64,000 nucleotides of DNA from Defluviimonas salinarum (GCF_026013545.1 NZ_JAPDOG010000003.1:124001-188000); one strand, 5' to 3'. Positions 15,616 through 25,101 are shown, counted from the first letter of the stretch. The notes: generated by a model not told the origin, from the letters alone. Numbers and translations: made by a program.

Positions 15616-15645
15616 TTGACAGCGAGCGCCGCCATCTCACATCAT
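15616..15645 (+). promoter_or_regulatory. Possible promoter of dnaB
   Basis: TTGACA (15616-15621) is a perfect -35, with CATCAT (15640-15645) as a partial -10 after 18 bases. It lies about 100 bases before dnaB. Confidence 0.35.
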
Positions 15646-15659
15646 ATGCGCGGCGGCGC

Positions 15660-15679
15660 TTTTCCACAATTCATCCACA
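15660..15679 (+). promoter_or_regulatory. Two DnaA-box-like 9-mers upstream of dnaB
   Basis: TTTTCCACA (15660-15668) and TCATCCACA (15671-15679) each differ by one base from the DnaA box TTATCCACA. They are in the same orientation with starts 11 bases apart, about one helical turn. They lie 67 bases before the dnaB start, downstream of the possible promoter. Confidence 0.45.
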
Positions 15680-15746
15680 GCGATATACAATTTGCACCGC
15701 CCCGCGGCGGTGGCGCATATCCCGTCGCCAGCAATGAGGGACAAAG

Positions 15747-17234
15747 ATGAACGACCTGGCGACCATTCGGGCGATCAAGGATGTGCCCGAGACGGATACG
15801 CTTCCGCACAATATCGAGGCCGAGCAGCAGCTCCTCGGCGCGATCCTGACCAACAACGACATATACGACAGGATCGCGGCGCTCGTGAAAGCCGAGCACT
15901 TCTTCGAGCCCGTCCACCAGCGCATCTTCGAGATCGCCGTCGCGCGCATCCAGAAGAACGCGCTCGCCTCGCCGGTGACGCTGAAGGGCTATCTCGAGGA
16001 AGACGAGGGGCTGAAGGCGCTCGGCGGGCCCGCCTATCTGGCGCGGCTCGCCGGCGCCGCCATTTCCGCCTTCGCGGCGCGCGACTATGCGCAGATGATC
16101 TACGAACTCGCGGTCCGGCGCGAACTGATCCGGCTCGGCCAGGACATCTCGACCCGCGCCAAGACGATCGAGGTCGACAACGACCCCAAGGACCAGATCA
16201 CCGAAGCCGAACAGCGGCTTTACACGCTCGCAGAGCAGGGCACGGCCGAGAAGGGCTTCGTCTCGTTCCTCAAGGCCACGACCGAGGCGGTGCAGTCGGC
16301 CCTCGCCGCCTACCAGCGGGACGGCGGGCTTTCCGGCGTCTCGACCGGGCTTGTCGATCTCGACAAGAAGCTCGGGGGGCTGCATCCCTCCGACCTCCTG
16401 ATCCTCGCCGGCCGCCCCTCGATGGGCAAGACCTCGCTCGCCACCAACATCGCCTTCAACATCGCCAAGGCCTACAAGCGCGGCCGCCGGCACGACGGGA
16501 CGGAAGGCGCCGTCGAAGGCGGCGTGGTGGGCTTCTTCTCGCTCGAAATGTCGGCCGAGCAGCTTGCCGCGCGGATCCTCTCGGAAGCCTCCGAGGTTCC
16601 CTCCGAGCAGATCCGCCGCGGCGACATGTCCGAGCAGGAATTCCGCCGCTTCGTCGAGGCCGCAAAGGCACTGGAGACCTGCCCGCTCTATATCGACGAC
16701 ACCCCCGCCCTGCCGATCAGCCAGGTTACGGCCCGCTGCCGGCGCCTCAAGCGCACGCACGGGCTCGACGTCGTTTTCGTCGACTACCTCCAGCTTCTGC
16801 GCGGCACCGGCAAGGGCGACAACCGCGTGCTGGAAATCGGCGAGATCTCAATGGGTCTGAAAGCGCTTGCGAAGGAATTGAGCATTCCCGTCGTTGCGCT
16901 CTCGCAGCTCTCGCGCCAGGTCGAGAGCCGCGAGGACAAGCGGCCGCAGCTTTCGGACTTGCGGGAATCGGGCTCGATCGAACAGGACGCCGACGTCGTG
17001 ATGTTCGTCTACCGGGACGAATACTACAAGGAACGGGAGAAGCCGGCCGACCACGAGCTCGAGAAGATGGCCGCCTGGCAGGAGATCATGGAGCAGGTCC
17101 ACGGCAAGGCCGAGGTGATCATCGGCAAGCAGCGCCACGGGCCGATCGGCACGGTCGAACTCTCGTTCGAAGGTCGCTTCACCCGCTTCGGCAACCTCGT
17201 GAAGGCCTGGCAGCAGGGTGGCGACGGGTTCTGA
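15747..17234 (+). CDS. dnaB: Replicative DNA helicase DnaB
   Basis: Hexameric 5'-3' helicase of the replication fork. The 495-residue protein has the N-terminal primase-interacting domain ([16 protein letters not shown], residues about 14-29), a linker, and a RecA-like C-terminal domain with Walker [11 protein letters not shown] (about 222-231), Walker [11 protein letters not shown] and the arginine-finger region [19 protein letters not shown]. Residues about 248-262 ([16 protein letters not shown]) are the small insertion common in alphaproteobacterial DnaB. alr follows after 47 bases containing the palindrome CTTGCAGTGCAAG (17252-17264). Confidence 0.96.
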   Translation: MNDLATIRAIKDVPETDTLPHNIEAEQQLLGAILTNNDIYDRIAALVKAEHFFEPVHQRIFEIAVARIQKNALASPVTLKGYLEEDEGLKALGGPAYLARLAGAAISAFAARDYAQMIYELAVRRELIRLGQDISTRAKTIEVDNDPKDQITEAEQRLYTLAEQGTAEKGFVSFLKATTEAVQSALAAYQRDGGLSGVSTGLVDLDKKLGGLHPSDLLILAGRPSMGKTSLATNIAFNIAKAYKRGRRHDGTEGAVEGGVVGFFSLEMSAEQLAARILSEASEVPSEQIRRGDMSEQEFRRFVEAAKALETCPLYIDDTPALPISQVTARCRRLKRTHGLDVVFVDYLQLLRGTGKGDNRVLEIGEISMGLKALAKELSIPVVALSQLSRQVESREDKRPQLSDLRESGSIEQDADVVMFVYRDEYYKEREKPADHELEKMAAWQEIMEQVHGKAEVIIGKQRHGPIGTVELSFEGRFTRFGNLVKAWQQGGDGF

Positions 17235-17281
17235 CGACGTTTGCGCTTGACCTTGCAGTGCAAGCTGGCAAAACCCGGCGC

Positions 17282-18331
17282 ATGGCACAGGCAATTCTCT
17301 CCATCGACCTCGACGCAATCGCCGCGAACTGGCGGGCACTCGCTTCCCTCTCGGCATCCTCGGTCGAAACCGCCGCAGTGGTGAAGGCCGATGCCTACGG
17401 GCTCGGCGCGGCACGGGTCGGACGGGCGCTCGCCGCGGCCGGAATGCGCCGCTTCTTCGTCGCCGAATGCAGCGAGGGCGTTGCCCTGCGCGCGGCCGTC
17501 GGCCCTGCACCCGAAATCTTCGTCTTTTCCGGCCACATGGCGGGGGACGCAGAGGCCATTTCCGGCACCGACCTGATCCCGCTCCTGAACTCGACCGAAC
17601 AGGTTGCCCGCCAGCGCAGCGTGCTACCCGGCCGCGCCTTCGGCATCCAGCTTGACAGCGGCATGAACCGGCTCGGGCTCGAAGAGGCCGACTGGCGCAC
17701 GCTCGCGCCCTCGGTGCTGGCCGAGGGTCCTGTACTTCTCATGTCGCACCTCGCCTGCGCCGACGAGCCGGAGCACGCGATGAACGCGGCCCAGCTCGCC
17801 ACCTTCCGCCGCATGACCGACGGCACCGGTGTAAAGCGCTCGCTGGCCGCGACCGGCGGCATTCTCCTCGGCCCCGACTATCACTTCGACCTCACCCGCC
17901 CCGGCGTCGGCCTCTATGGCGGCCTGCCCTTCGCGAAAGCCCGGCCGGTGGTGCGGCTCTCGCTGCCGGTGATCCAGATCCGCGACATCGCCGCGGGCGA
18001 GACGGTGGGTTATGGCGACGGCTGGGCGGCGAAGCGGCCGAGCCGCATCGCCACCCTCGGCGCGGGCTATGCCGATGGCCTCATCCGCGCGATGACCGGC
18101 CGCGCCACGCTCTATGCCGGAACCACGCCCTGCCCGCTCGCCGGCCGCGTGTCGATGGACATGATCGGCGTCGATGTCACCGACCTCGACCACGCGCCCG
18201 AGACGCTGGACATTCTCTGCACGGAACAGGGTGTCGACGCGCTCGCCGCCGCCGCCGGCACGATCGGTTACGAGATCCTGACCTCTCTCGGCCATCGCTA
18301 TGCGCGAGCCTACGAGGGCGGCGCGGGATGA
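17282..18331 (+). CDS. alr: Alanine racemase
   Basis: PLP enzyme that converts L- to D-alanine for peptidoglycan. The 349-residue protein has the PLP-binding Lys in [11 protein letters not shown] (Lys 35), SHLACADEP, the PGVGLYGG motif, the catalytic Tyr region LGAGYADGL and VSMDMIGVD. The conserved ending normally written YEILTSLG appears as [17 protein letters not shown] 17282 yields the canonical opening of a first beta strand ([13 protein letters not shown]). The stop overlaps the mlaE start (ATGA at 18328), so this cell-wall gene is coupled to a lipid-transport permease. Confidence 0.95.
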   Translation: MAQAILSIDLDAIAANWRALASLSASSVETAAVVKADAYGLGAARVGRALAAAGMRRFFVAECSEGVALRAAVGPAPEIFVFSGHMAGDAEAISGTDLIPLLNSTEQVARQRSVLPGRAFGIQLDSGMNRLGLEEADWRTLAPSVLAEGPVLLMSHLACADEPEHAMNAAQLATFRRMTDGTGVKRSLAATGGILLGPDYHFDLTRPGVGLYGGLPFAKARPVVRLSLPVIQIRDIAAGETVGYGDGWAAKRPSRIATLGAGYADGLIRAMTGRATLYAGTTPCPLAGRVSMDMIGVDVTDLDHAPETLDILCTEQGVDALAAAAGTIGYEILTSLGHRYARAYEGGAG

Positions 18332-19110
18332 TCCTCCTGGCTCCGCTCGGCGCGCTCGGTCGTCTGGTCCTTACCGGGCTCGCGACACTCGGCCGGATGG
18401 CGATCTTCGGGGCCGAGACGTTGAGCCACCTCTTCCGCCCGCCCTTCTACCCGAAGGAATTCCTCGCGGCGCTGATGCAGATCGGCTGGTTCAGCCTGCC
18501 CGTCGTGGGCATGACCGCGCTTTTCACCGGCGGCGCGCTGGCTCTACAGATCTATGCCGGCGGCGCCCGGTTCTCGGCCGAGGCGGTGGTGCCCTCGATC
18601 GTCGCCATCGGCATGGTGCGCGAACTTGGCCCGGTCCTTGGCGGGCTCATGGTCGCGGCCCGCGTCGCCTCGTCGATCGCGGCCGAGATCGGCACGATGA
18701 AGGTGACCGAGCAGATCGACGCGCTGACGACGCTGTCCACCCATCCGATGAAATACCTCACCGTGCCGCGGGTCCTCGCCGCGACGCTCGCGGTGCCGGT
18801 CCTCGTCGCGGTCGGCGACAGCATCGGCATCTTCGGCGGCTACCTCGTCGGCGTGAACCGGCTCGGCTTCAACCCCGCGACCTATCTCAAGAACACCCGC
18901 GAATTCCTTGAACTCTGGGACATCGTCTCGGGCCTCTGGAAGGGCGCGGCCTTCGGCTTCATCGTGGCGCTGATGGGCTGCTATTTTGGCATGAACTCGG
19001 CGCGCGGCGCCCAAGGCGTCGGACGCGCGACGAAATCGGCGGTGGTCGCCGCCTCGGTACTGATCCTCGCCACGAACTACCTGATGACGGAGCTCTTCTT
19101 CTCGGCATGA
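18328..19110 (+). CDS. mlaE: MlaE-type ABC transporter permease
   Basis: Inner-membrane permease of an MCE/Mla phospholipid-transport ABC system, 260 residues with five or six hydrophobic segments. The MlaE core is plain: [44 protein letters not shown], the coupling-helix stretch [20 protein letters not shown], and the C-terminal [19 protein letters not shown]. It overlaps alr and mlaF by four bases each. No MlaD (MCE-domain) gene is adjacent in the window, so the substrate-binding partner must be encoded elsewhere or the system differs from the classical order. Confidence 0.92.
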   Translation: MILLAPLGALGRLVLTGLATLGRMAIFGAETLSHLFRPPFYPKEFLAALMQIGWFSLPVVGMTALFTGGALALQIYAGGARFSAEAVVPSIVAIGMVRELGPVLGGLMVAARVASSIAAEIGTMKVTEQIDALTTLSTHPMKYLTVPRVLAATLAVPVLVAVGDSIGIFGGYLVGVNRLGFNPATYLKNTREFLELWDIVSGLWKGAAFGFIVALMGCYFGMNSARGAQGVGRATKSAVVAASVLILATNYLMTELFFSA

Positions 19111-19853
19111 TCACGCTGTCGCAAGTTCACAAGGCGTTCGGCAAGAACCGCGTCCTCAGGGGCGTGGACCTGACCGTGCCGACCGGCGAGAGCATGGTGA
19201 TCATCGGCGGGTCCGGCACCGGAAAATCGGTTCTTCTCAAATGCATCCTCGGGCTTGTCCAACCCGACAGCGGTACGATCGCGCTCGATGGCGAGGATGT
19301 TGGCACCGCCGCGCGCGACGCCTTCCTCGCGCGCTTCGGGATGCTCTTCCAGGGCGGCGCTCTCTTCGACTCGCTGCCGGTCTGGCAGAACGTCGCCTTC
19401 CGGCTCCTCCGCGGCTCGCTGAAGCGCCCGAAGGGTGAGGCGCGCGAGATCGCCATCGAAAAGCTCCGCCGCGTCGGGCTGAAACCGGAGGTGGCCGACC
19501 TCTTCCCCGCCGAACTGTCGGGCGGCATGCAGAAGCGCGTCGGTCTCGCCCGCGCCATCGCGGCGGAGCCCGAGATCATCTTCTTCGACGAACCCACGAC
19601 CGGGCTCGACCCGATCATGGCCGGCGTTATCAACGAACTGATCCGCGAGATCGTGACCGAGATGGGCGCAACCGCAATGGCGATCACCCATGACATGAGC
19701 TCGGTCCGCGCCATCGCCGACCGGGTGGCGATGCTCCATGACGGGGTCATCCAGTGGACCGGTCCGATCGCGGAAATGGACGAAACATCAGACCCTTACG
19801 TCCAGCAATTCATCCACGGCCGCGCCGAGGGTCCGATCGCGGCCGTCCGCTGA
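19107..19853 (+). CDS. mlaF: MlaF-type ABC transporter ATPase
   Basis: ATPase partner of the MlaE permease, 248 residues. Walker A GGSGTGKSVLL (34-44), signature LSGGMQKRVGLARA (about 133-146), Walker B IIFFDEPTTGLDP and the switch His in AITHDMSS are all intact. The replacement of Q by M-Q-K in the signature (GGMQKR) is characteristic of MlaF/Ttg2A ATPases. The start overlaps the mlaE stop (ATGA at 19107). The next gene, a PqiA-like membrane protein, follows 69 bases later. Confidence 0.93.
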   Translation: MITLSQVHKAFGKNRVLRGVDLTVPTGESMVIIGGSGTGKSVLLKCILGLVQPDSGTIALDGEDVGTAARDAFLARFGMLFQGGALFDSLPVWQNVAFRLLRGSLKRPKGEAREIAIEKLRRVGLKPEVADLFPAELSGGMQKRVGLARAIAAEPEIIFFDEPTTGLDPIMAGVINELIREIVTEMGATAMAITHDMSSVRAIADRVAMLHDGVIQWTGPIAEMDETSDPYVQQFIHGRAEGPIAAVR

Positions 19854-19922
19854 GCCAGCGCGTACAAGCGCGGTGGACACGCCCCCTTGGTGCCACCCGC
19901 GCGATCCTGTATCACGAGCGTC

Positions 19923-20369
19923 ATGCTGCGTGTCGCGAACATTTCGCTCCTGATCCTGTTTCCGGTCTCCTGGTTCGCGCCGCTCCTGCGCGCGGGTCTT
20001 CTTCCCTTCTTCGATCTCGACGCGATCTCGGTGGTGACCGGCCTCCAGGCGCTTTGGGAAAAGGACGCGGTCCTCGCGCTCCTCGTCACCTTCCTCGCGA
20101 TCTTCGCGCCCTATCTCAAGACGATCGGCCTCGCGCTGGTGCAGTTCCGCCTCGCCTCGCCGCGCATCCTCGCCGGCCTTCACCTGCTCGGCCGCCTCGC
20201 AATGGCCGACATCTTCCTCATCGCGCTCTACATCGTCATCGCCAAGGGCGTCGGCGTCGGCCGGATCGAGACCGCTTGGGGCCTCTACCTCTTCACCGGC
20301 TGCATTCTCGCGAGCCTCGCGATCTCGCATCTGACAGAGCGCGCGCGCGCCCCGTCGAAGGGTCGCTGA
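19923..20369 (+). CDS. PqiA-like (paraquat-inducible A) membrane protein
   Basis: A 148-residue protein with four hydrophobic segments, corresponding to a single half of the duplicated PqiA protein: FPVSWFAPLLRAGLLP, VVTGLQALWEKDAVLALLVTFLAIFAPYLK, and RLAMADIFLIALYIVIAKGVGVGRIE, where MADIFLIA is the family hallmark. The zinc-ribbon Cys pairs of full PqiA are absent. PqiA proteins work with PqiB MCE tunnels in lipid transfer, so a place after mlaE-mlaF is sensible. ATG 19923 removes 12 improbable residues from a longer frame. It may share the mla transcript. Confidence 0.8.
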   Translation: MLRVANISLLILFPVSWFAPLLRAGLLPFFDLDAISVVTGLQALWEKDAVLALLVTFLAIFAPYLKTIGLALVQFRLASPRILAGLHLLGRLAMADIFLIALYIVIAKGVGVGRIETAWGLYLFTGCILASLAISHLTERARAPSKGR

Positions 20370-20592
20370 CTCGGCCAGCCATCGGCGGGGATGCTTGCGG
20401 CAGGATGAACTGGAAGGAAGCCGTTGAGGTGTTCCCGCGGGATGCGCCCGTCGGTGCCGGGGCGTCGTCGATGACCGTCATGGTCGTCGTGCCCTTTCGC
20501 GATCGGATTACGGACTCGGCGCAGGCTCGGAATGAGTGGTCATGCGTACATGACGGTCTCCAAAAGGCGGCCTAGGGCCGGCGCCCCCCCTG
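20370..20592. other. Region between the PqiA-like gene and the sulfotransferase-like gene
   Basis: 223 bases between convergent genes. A 56-codon frame (20405-20575, +) beginning MNWKEAVEVFPRD is open but has no recognisable domain and no clear Shine-Dalgarno, so I do not call it a gene. No terminator with a T-run is visible. Confidence 0.4.
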
Positions 20593-21372
20593 TTATTCCG
20601 TGAAGACCTGATCGACTTCGGCTTCTTGACTTGCGAGTTCCGCCACCGGGGGTGGGAGAGTGATTTCGGACGCAAGCCCGATCTTGGGGTTCTGATTCCG
20701 GGAGAGGACGGCGGCAGCCCCGACCGTGTCGATTGACGGGTCGGACCGGCCCGTTATGAACTGGGCAAGTCGCGGCAAAGTTGAGGGTTCCTGGAGCTCG
20801 GTCAGCTCAACCCGGAAAACCTCGCAGCCCTGGCTCAGAAGCCAGTGTTCGTAGGCAGTTTGACGCCGTTCAATTTCCTTGGCGTACCAATAGCAGAGTT
20901 GATAATCGCTCCGGTGTTGCCAATCGCCTGCAGTCTGAACATTCGAATCCGTTGGGCCAAGAAGTACCAGACGCCCGATGCCAGTGCGCTCCGGCACGCA
21001 GCCAATCGAGAACAGGCTGGACGCCACCTCGCGGGCGGGGCGCGTCAGGATCACGAAACTCGGCCGAAGGCCTAGATCCAGGGTCGGTTCGATAAAGCCC
21101 TTGCAGAAGAGGTGAGAGGTCTCGAAGAAAGCCGTGCCTTCAAGGTGGCTTGCAATCGCCGGAAACATCTCGCTTTCCAGCCACCACCGAGCCGCCGGCG
21201 GATGGTCGCAGATTCCGCGCAGGACATAGTTCATCCTCGGTGGGCCTTCATGTACGGCCTGAACACCAGAGATGCATTGACCAAGCGCGGTGAGAAGCTT
21301 GCTGCCACTGCGGCCGGGGGTAATCGTGAAGATGAGACGGTGGGCGCGCAGCTTCTCAAATGCGTCCATCAT
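20593..21372 (-). CDS. Sulfotransferase-like P-loop protein
   Basis: About 259 residues. The N-terminal LIFTITPGRSGSKLLTAL matches the PAPS 5'-phosphosulfate-binding loop (GRSGS/T) of sulfotransferases, and VILTRPAREVASSLFS matches the 3'-phosphate-binding strand with Arg and Ser. Acceptor unknown (sugar, lipid or peptide). The start is uncertain: ATG 21372 follows GGGA by six bases; 21390 or 21417 are alternatives, and the frame stays open into the start of radA. Base composition differs: two 60-base samples here are 53-55% GC against 65% for a sample of the neighbouring radA, suggesting acquisition by transfer. It is a lone cargo gene without visible mobile sequences. Confidence 0.68.
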   Translation of the reverse strand: MMDAFEKLRAHRLIFTITPGRSGSKLLTALGQCISGVQAVHEGPPRMNYVLRGICDHPPAARWWLESEMFPAIASHLEGTAFFETSHLFCKGFIEPTLDLGLRPSFVILTRPAREVASSLFSIGCVPERTGIGRLVLLGPTDSNVQTAGDWQHRSDYQLCYWYAKEIERRQTAYEHWLLSQGCEVFRVELTELQEPSTLPRLAQFITGRSDPSIDTVGAAAVLSRNQNPKIGLASEITLPPPVAELASQEAEVDQVFTE

Positions 21373-21508
21373 CCGCAGTCCCAACCTCATGTTGCAAATT
21401 CGTCCGCCCGCGCTCATTCGTGGGTCTAATGCATGGCAAGACCCATTGCTAGGCCCGGCGGCGGCGCCCCCCCTTGCCGCTACGCGCGGCATCGGGCAGG
21501 AAGGGCGC

Positions 21509-22876
21509 ATGGCGAAAACGGGCCCGTCCTACACATGCTCGGAATGCGGCGCGGTCCACAAGAAATGGACCGGGCGTTGCGACTCCTGTGGCTCCTGGAA
21601 CTCGATCGTCGAGGAGGCCCCGCTCTCGGCTGGTCCGGCGGCGAAGACGCTCGGCGCCGCGAAGGGCCGCCAGATCGAACTCACCACGCTCGCCACGACG
21701 GAAGTCCCGCCGCCGCGGGCCGCCTCCGGCATGGGCGAGCTCGATCGCGTTCTTGGCGGCGGGCTGGTGCCGGCTTCGGCGATCCTCGTCGGCGGCGATC
21801 CCGGCATCGGCAAGTCGACCCTGCTTCTGCAAGCCGCGGCGAGTTTCGCGCGCACCGGTCTTTCCTGCCTCTATCTCTCCGGCGAGGAGGCCTCTGCCCA
21901 GGTCAGGATGCGCGCCCAGCGGCTCGGCCTTGCCGATGCGCCGGTGCGGCTCGGCGCCGAGACCAACCTGCGCGACATCCTGACCACGCTCGACGGTGCC
22001 CGCCCCGATCTCGTGATCATCGACTCGATCCAGACCATGTGGGCCGACCATGTCGAGGCCGCACCGGGCTCGGTCTCCCAGGTCCGCGCCGCCGCGCACG
22101 AGCTGGTGAGCTTTGCCAAGAAGCGCGGCACCTCGGTAATTCTCGTCGGGCATGTCACCAAGGAGGGCCAGATCGCCGGCCCCCGCGTCGTCGAGCACAT
22201 GGTCGACACCGTTCTCTATTTCGAGGGCGAGCGCGGCCACCAGTTCCGCATCCTGCGCGCGGTCAAGAACCGTTTCGGCCCGGCCGACGAGATCGGCGTC
22301 TTCGAGATGACCGGCGCCGGCCTTGCCGAGGTCGCCAATCCCTCGGCGCTCTTTCTCTCCGAGCGCGGCCAGGCCCACCCGGGCTCGGCGGTATTCGCCG
22401 GGATAGAGGGCACGCGGCCGGTGCTGACCGAGATCCAGGCGCTTGTCGCGCCCTCGCCGCTTGGCACTCCGCGCCGCACCGTGGTCGGGCTCGACAGCGG
22501 CCGGCTCTCCACAATCCTCGCGGTACTCGAATCCCGCTGCGGCATCCCCTTCGCCGGGCTCGACGTCTTCCTCAACGTCGCGGGCGGGATGCGCGTCGCC
22601 GAACCCGCCGCCGATCTCGCGGTCGCGGCGGCGCTCCTTTCGGCGCGCGAGGATGTTGCTCTGCCGCCCGACATGGTGATTTTCGGCGAAATTTCACTCT
22701 CCGGCGCGCTCCGCCCTGTGGGTCAGACCGAAAACAGGTTGAAAGAAGCGCGAAAACTTGGTTTCTCACAAGCAGTCGCCCCGGAACGCAGCAAGACGGA
22801 GGGCGAAGACGGGATCAGGGTGCGAAAGATGCCCGATCTGACGACGTTCGTCGGCGAGATGTTCGCCGCGGGCTGA
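21509..22876 (+). CDS. radA: DNA repair protein RadA
   Basis: Helicase-like branch-migration protein in recombination, 455 residues. N-terminal C4 zinc finger with Cys 10, 13, 24 and 27 (CSECG and CDSCGSW), RecA-like ATPase with Walker A GGDPGIGKSTLL (about 95-106), the RadA-specific KNRFG motif (about residue 253) and a C-terminal Lon protease-like domain without catalytic residues (GLDVFLNVAGGMRV onward). ATG 21509 gives the standard start MAKTGPSYTC. cvpA follows after 17 bases. Confidence 0.96.
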   Translation: MAKTGPSYTCSECGAVHKKWTGRCDSCGSWNSIVEEAPLSAGPAAKTLGAAKGRQIELTTLATTEVPPPRAASGMGELDRVLGGGLVPASAILVGGDPGIGKSTLLLQAAASFARTGLSCLYLSGEEASAQVRMRAQRLGLADAPVRLGAETNLRDILTTLDGARPDLVIIDSIQTMWADHVEAAPGSVSQVRAAAHELVSFAKKRGTSVILVGHVTKEGQIAGPRVVEHMVDTVLYFEGERGHQFRILRAVKNRFGPADEIGVFEMTGAGLAEVANPSALFLSERGQAHPGSAVFAGIEGTRPVLTEIQALVAPSPLGTPRRTVVGLDSGRLSTILAVLESRCGIPFAGLDVFLNVAGGMRVAEPAADLAVAAALLSAREDVALPPDMVIFGEISLSGALRPVGQTENRLKEARKLGFSQAVAPERSKTEGEDGIRVRKMPDLTTFVGEMFAAG

Positions 22877-22893
22877 GAGCGAGGAGCAGGAAC

Positions 22894-23529
22894 ATGGAAG
22901 GTTTCACAATCGTCGACGCCGTCGTTGCCGTGGTCATTCTGGTCTCGGCGGTACTGGCCTACAGCCGCGGATTCGTCCGCGAGTCGCTGGCGATCCTCGG
23001 CTGGGTCGCCGCTGCGGTGCTCGCCTTCATCTTCGCGCCGCAGGCCGAGCCGCTGGTCAAGCAGATCCCGGTCCTTGACACCTATCTCGGCGAAAGCTGC
23101 GAACTGTCGATCATCGCCTCCTTCGCCGCGGTCTTCGCGCTGGCACTGATCGTGATGTCGGTCTTCACGCCGCTCTTTGCCTCCGCGGTCCAGCGCTCGG
23201 CGCTCGGCGGCGTCGATCAGGGGCTCGGCTTCCTCTTCGGCGTCCTGCGCGGCATCCTCCTCGTCGCGGTGGCCTTCGTGGTCTACAACCGCGTGCTCGT
23301 GGCCGCGACGGTTCCGGTCGTCGACCAGTCCCGCTCGGCGGTCGTGTTCGCCTCGATCGAGGACAAGCTCAACAAGGAGATGCCGCAGGACGCGCCGGCC
23401 TGGGTGATGGCGCGGTACGAGGAGCTTGTCGGCGGTTGCGTCGCCGCCGCCCCCGCCGAGCCGGCCCCGACCGAGGAAGCGAACGGGACCGGTGCGAAGA
23501 CCCTGACCGCGCCTTCGACCGCCAACTGA
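22894..23529 (+). CDS. cvpA: CvpA family membrane protein
   Basis: A 211-residue inner-membrane protein with four hydrophobic segments: DAVVAVVILVSAVLAYSRGF, SLAILGWVAAAVLAFIFAP, LSIIASFAAVFALALIVMSVF and LGFLFGVLRGILLVAVAFVVYN. This is the CvpA pattern, followed by a soluble tail rich in Ala and Pro from about residue 185. E. coli CvpA is needed for colicin V production and purF expression context; its biochemical function is unsettled. Here too it stands directly before purF, a conserved arrangement. AGGAG ahead of ATG 22894 supports the start. Confidence 0.92.
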   Translation: MEGFTIVDAVVAVVILVSAVLAYSRGFVRESLAILGWVAAAVLAFIFAPQAEPLVKQIPVLDTYLGESCELSIIASFAAVFALALIVMSVFTPLFASAVQRSALGGVDQGLGFLFGVLRGILLVAVAFVVYNRVLVAATVPVVDQSRSAVVFASIEDKLNKEMPQDAPAWVMARYEELVGGCVAAAPAEPAPTEEANGTGAKTLTAPSTAN

Positions 23530-23563
23530 ACCTCGCATCCGGACGATTGTGATCGCTCGCGCC

Positions 23564-23602
23564 GTCACATGGGCGTGACATGTGGCCGGCTTGGCTCTAA
23601 AT
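23564..23602 (+). promoter_or_regulatory. Inverted repeat and possible promoter before purF
   Basis: GTCAC (23564-23568) and GTGAC (23575-23579) form an inverted repeat with a six-base spacer. GTGACA (23575-23580) and CTAAAT (23597-23602) could be a weak -35/-10 pair with 16-base spacing. The overlap of the two is suggestive of regulation, but the repeat is short. Confidence 0.25.
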
Positions 23603-23636
23603 GGGGGGCAAATCCCGGAATCGGAGCCAGGCCCCC

Positions 23637-25100
23637 ATGCGTCCCTTCCTCGCCCACCCCTTCGATGATGACAAGTTGAAGGAGGAATGCGGCGTCTTCG
23701 GCGTGATCGGCGTTCCCGATGCGGCAAACTTCGTCGCCCTCGGACTGCACGCTCTCCAGCATCGCGGCCAGGAGGCGGGCGGCATCGTCGCCTACGACCC
23801 GAAGGACGGCTTCAACAACGTCCGCCGCTTCGGCTACATCCGCGACAACTTCACCAAGCCCGACGTGATGCAGATGCTGCCCGGCCCGCTCGCCATCGGT
23901 CATGTGCGCTACTCCACCGCCGGCTCCAAGGGCAACACCGCGATCCGTGACGTCCAGCCCTTCTTCGGCGAGTTTGCGATGGGCGGCGCGGCGATCGCCC
24001 ACAACGGCAACCTCACCAATGCCGCGCAGCTCCGCCGCGACCTGATCGAGCGTGGCGCGATCTTCCAGTCCTCCTCGGACTCGGAATGCATCATCCATCT
24101 CATGGCCCGCTCGATCCAGAAGTCGATCCCCGAGCGGATGAAGGACGCGCTTCGCGCCGTCGAGGGCGCCTTCTCGGTCATCGCCATGACCCGCACCAAG
24201 CTCATCGGCGTGCGCGATCCCCTGGGCGTGCGCCCGCTCGTCCTCGGCAAGGTCGGCGATGAAGGCTATGCGCTCTCGTCGGAGACCTGCGGGCTCGACA
24301 TCATCGGCGCGGAGTTCCTGCGCGAGGTCGAGCCGGGCGAGATGGTGGTGATCTCCAAGGGCAAGGTCGAAAGCTCGCGGCCCTTCGGCCCAGCGAAATC
24401 GCGCTTCTGCATCTTCGAGCAGGTCTATTTCTCGCGACCCGACTCGATCCTCGGCGGCCGCTCGGTCTACGAGACGCGGCGCCAGATCGGCGTGGAGCTT
24501 GCCCGCGAGGCGCCGGTCGAGGCCGACCTCGTCTGCCCGGTGCCGGATTCGGGTACACCGGCGGCGATCGGCTTTGCCGCCGAAAGCGGCATCCCCTTCG
24601 GGATGGGCATCATCCGCAACCAGTATATGGGGCGTACCTTCATCGAGCCGACCGAGCAGATCCGCAACATGGGGGTGCGGCTCAAGCTCAACGTCAACCG
24701 GGCGCTGATTAAGGGCAAGCGGGTGATCCTCGTCGACGACTCGGTCGTGCGCGGCACGACGAGCCGCAAGATCAAGGACATGATCCTCGACGCGGGCGCC
24801 GCCGAGGTGCATTTCCGCATCGCCTCGCCCCCGACCGCCTGGCCGTGCTTCTACGGCGTCGACACGCCCGACCGCGAGAAACTCCTCGCCGCGACGATGA
24901 CCGAGGAAGAGATGCGCGCCTGGATCGGCATCGACAGCCTCAAGTTCATCTCGCTCGACGGGCTCTACCGTGCGGCGGGAGAGGCCGGGGGCCGCGACAC
25001 CAAATGCCCGCAATTCTGCGACGCCTGCTTCTCGGGCGACTATCCGGTTGCACCCTCGGACCAGATCGCCAAGGGCTTCGCGATGAAGGCGGCCGAATAG
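23637..25100 (+). CDS. purF: Amidophosphoribosyltransferase
   Basis: First committed enzyme of purine synthesis: transfers the glutamine amide to PRPP. The 487-residue protein has an N-terminal glutaminase (Ntn) domain whose nucleophile is Cys 18 in EECGVFG, so the preceding residues must be a cleaved propeptide, as in B. subtilis-type enzymes. HALQHRGQEAGGI follows, and the PRPP-binding motif VILVDDSVVRGTTSR is at about 363. The CFSGDYP near the end and CQFCDACF-like Cys pairs (KCPQFCDACF) suggest a possible Fe-S cluster, as in the Bacillus form. ATG 23637 has GGAG ten bases upstream; an ATG at 23601 would only lengthen the propeptide. Confidence 0.94.
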   Translation: MRPFLAHPFDDDKLKEECGVFGVIGVPDAANFVALGLHALQHRGQEAGGIVAYDPKDGFNNVRRFGYIRDNFTKPDVMQMLPGPLAIGHVRYSTAGSKGNTAIRDVQPFFGEFAMGGAAIAHNGNLTNAAQLRRDLIERGAIFQSSSDSECIIHLMARSIQKSIPERMKDALRAVEGAFSVIAMTRTKLIGVRDPLGVRPLVLGKVGDEGYALSSETCGLDIIGAEFLREVEPGEMVVISKGKVESSRPFGPAKSRFCIFEQVYFSRPDSILGGRSVYETRRQIGVELAREAPVEADLVCPVPDSGTPAAIGFAAESGIPFGMGIIRNQYMGRTFIEPTEQIRNMGVRLKLNVNRALIKGKRVILVDDSVVRGTTSRKIKDMILDAGAAEVHFRIASPPTAWPCFYGVDTPDREKLLAATMTEEEMRAWIGIDSLKFISLDGLYRAAGEAGGRDTKCPQFCDACFSGDYPVAPSDQIAKGFAMKAAE

Positions 25101-25101
25101 G

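Noticed and set aside
20405-20575. 56-codon frame MNWKEAVEVFPRD...
   Set aside because: No Shine-Dalgarno, no domain, and it lies in a non-coding gap between convergent genes; described only as an intergenic region.
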